A stretch of DNA of 64,000 nt, taken from assembly GCF_003308995.1 (NCBI RefSeq), contig NZ_QFFJ01000003.1:248001-312000 (forward strand), in the 5' to 3' direction. A model generated the notes under the pieces. It was not told where the DNA came from. It made no database searches and worked only from the letters and a program-made list of their open reading frames with translations. The stretch is from Chitinophaga flava (GTDB lineage Bacteria; Bacteroidota; Bacteroidia; Chitinophagales; Chitinophagaceae). How positions within the stretch are numbered: the stretch's first letter is position 1; every line of letters begins with the position of its first letter. This document shows, piece by piece, positions 30,001 through 33,000 of this stretch. The position numbers and the translations under genes are program-made.

Positions 30001-33000
30001 CAATACAGCATTGAGGGTAAATCCATATCCGGAGCAAAATCTTTTCAGCAGCTGATAACGTTCACCCGTTACCGTTACATTCAGTTCCTGATGTAATCTG
30101 ACATGTCTGTAATCAGCCAATACGATGTGCCGTTGCTCCGGACGCAGCAGGCTGCTCAGGTCTTCTTTGGCAGAAAGCTGTGCCACCCGGGTATTCCAGT
30201 AGGCATCATGTTGTTGCCTGTGCTGCTGCAGATAATGTTGCGCAGCGGTATAAGCATGGTCAGGTTCTATATGGTAAGGTAATCCTTTTTGCAGATACCG
30301 GTAAACATCATGTACAAAACTCAGCAGCAGCGACATACTCCAGCCGTCCAGTATAGCATGGTGGTTACTGAAAATGAATGTATACCGGTCAGTCTGTTTT
30401 TTTATCAGGTATATTCTGTAGAGATTTCCGGCAGACAGCTCAAATGGTACAGCCTTGTCTTCTGCCAGCAGATGCTGCAGATAAACATCCTGTTCGTTTT
30501 CTGGCAGATGGCTGATATCTTCATATCTCCATGGAAAAATTCCTTTCTTGTCAATCACCTGTATCAGCTCTTCCTCCCAATGGAACCGAAGCCTTAATGC
30601 ATTAAATTTCTCCGGTGCATATTGCCAGGCCTGTTGCAACAGCGTTTCCTGCAAAGGACAGCGGTATTCCCATACCAGCTGTACGGCATAGGCGTCATTG
30701 GCTGCACCCTGGTTCAGTGCATGCGATATAAAGCCCTCCTGCAGACTACCTGCCAGGTATACGTTTGTTATTTCACGGTCTGCCTGTAGCTTGTCAAGAT
30801 ATTGTGCTGATATAATATGATCGATATCACTCACCGTCAGATAACTGCGGGTAGATGATTTCAGATAATGTACGATTGTTTCCAATGCTGCCCTGTAATT
30901 ATCCGCCAGCACGGATAAAGCCGCAGCAGAGATACTTCCGGAGATATCAAAATGAAGACATCCATCGACGATCCTGCCCAGGAAATCGATCAAGGTATGC
31001 GGATGATTGGCGACAGATACAAACTGCCCGCTGTTTTCTCCGGAGATGTACCAACCCTGAGCATTTTCAGGCCGTTGCCTGTCGAATTGACCGAGGTAGT
31101 TAAAACTGATCAGCGGCAATGCTGTAGCGGTATAGCCCTGTAATGCGCCATAGCCCAGTCCTCCGGCAGGAATGCTACGCAGCATTTCCTTAACGGTTAC
31201 CAGTTTCGTGGCGATATCGGCAGCCGGGGTGATTATTTCAACCGGGTACATGGTCGTAAACCATCCCGTAGTATGGGTTACATCCACCGACGGTGAAATA
31301 AATTCACGTCCGTGGCCTTCCAGTAAAACATGATGATGATCAAGTCCTGTCAGTGATGACAGTGCTGTTCCCAATGCGCTCAATAATATATCATTCACCT
31401 GGGTTTGATAAACATGTCCTACTTCACGCAGCAGCCATTCAGTAAGCTGATGGTCCAGCGAGAACGTAGTCCGGGCGGTCGTTTCCACCCTCATCTCAGA
31501 CAACCGAGCGTTGCCGGCAGGGATACCCGCGCTGACAGCCAACCACCATGCACGTTCATCTTCAGCCGTTTTTCCTTCTGCCGGCGTGTAGTCAGCAACA
31601 GCGTTTACCCATTGACGATAGCTGCTTCCCTTGGAGCCCAGTATTACATTTGCTGGCACTGTCGCCAGAAAATCTCTTTCAGCCTGATTTTGCTGCGCTT
31701 CTGATAAATAATTATATATCTTTTCTATATCCTCACTGATAATGCGCCAGCTAACTGTATCCAACAGCAGGTGATGCGCCGCAAAATATATTCTGGCACT
31801 GCCGTCAGCAAAACCTTCCAGATAGCCCACCTGCAGCAACGGGCCTCCAGAGATATTGAAACCGGCCTGCCATTCTGTAAGGACCTCATTAACCGATGAA
31901 GTTGTATCAATAGCAGATATATCCAGATATTTGATGCTGATAGCAGTTACTTCTTCTCCGTAGTATTGTCCATACCCCCCGGCAGCCGCCTTTTCCGTTG
32001 GATAATAAAAGCGTAGCCCGTCATGGTAATTGACCAACTTCAGGATACTCATCCCAAGGAGTTCTTTATTCAGCGGAGGTACATGAATCAGGAAAGACTG
32101 GTTCCAGTGATGAAAGGCGGGGAAAGTACCGCGGGTCACCTGATCGAAGAACCAGGCCTGTACCGGCAGCAGACCGGCTTTGCCGGTGAGTATTCCCTGT
32201 TCAGTGGCAACAGCCGGAGTGGCGGCCACAGACTTTGAGATTTTGTTGATGTATAGTTGCCGGATAGTTCTGTTCCGGAAAATATCTTTCACATTCACGT
32301 GAACGCCTGCACGCTGTCTTAACTTGCTTACCAGCAGTATGCTCACAATACTGTCTCCTCCCAGCCTGAAAAAGTCATCCTGCACACCTACCTGTCCAGG
32401 ATTCAGGCCCAGCACTTCGGCATAAATTTCACATAAAACCCGCTCCGTCTCATTCTCCGCTGTCTGAGCAGCTGCACTATCCGGCAGCTGTGGCTCAGGG
32501 AGCGCACGGTAATTTAATTTTCCGTTCACCGTCAGCGGCAAGGATGTCAGGTGTATCAATGCAGCCGGCACCATATAATCAGGCAGGTGTTCCGCCAGAT
32601 AGTCCAATAACAACTGCTGATCTATTGCATTGTCTGATACATAATAGGCTGCGAGATAATTGCCACTCCCGGCTGTTCTGTTCTTTACCACTACGGCGGC
32701 CTGCCTTATTTCAGGGAAAGCACCTAAACGGTTTTCTATCTCTCCGGGCTCAATTCTATGCCCACGGATTTTCACCTGGAAATCATTGCGGCCGATGTAC
32801 TCCAGGTTCCCGTCTGGTAGGTATCTTACGAGGTCGCCGGTTTTATAGATACGGCCATTGATATTTTTTTCTTTCTCTGAAACGGTCTGGAAGGGATTGG
32901 CTAGAAAGCGCTCCTGCGTTAGTGCAGGCTGATTCAGGTATCCTCGTGTTACACCAGCCCCTCCGATATACAGCTCACCGGTTGCCCCTACCGGAACCGG

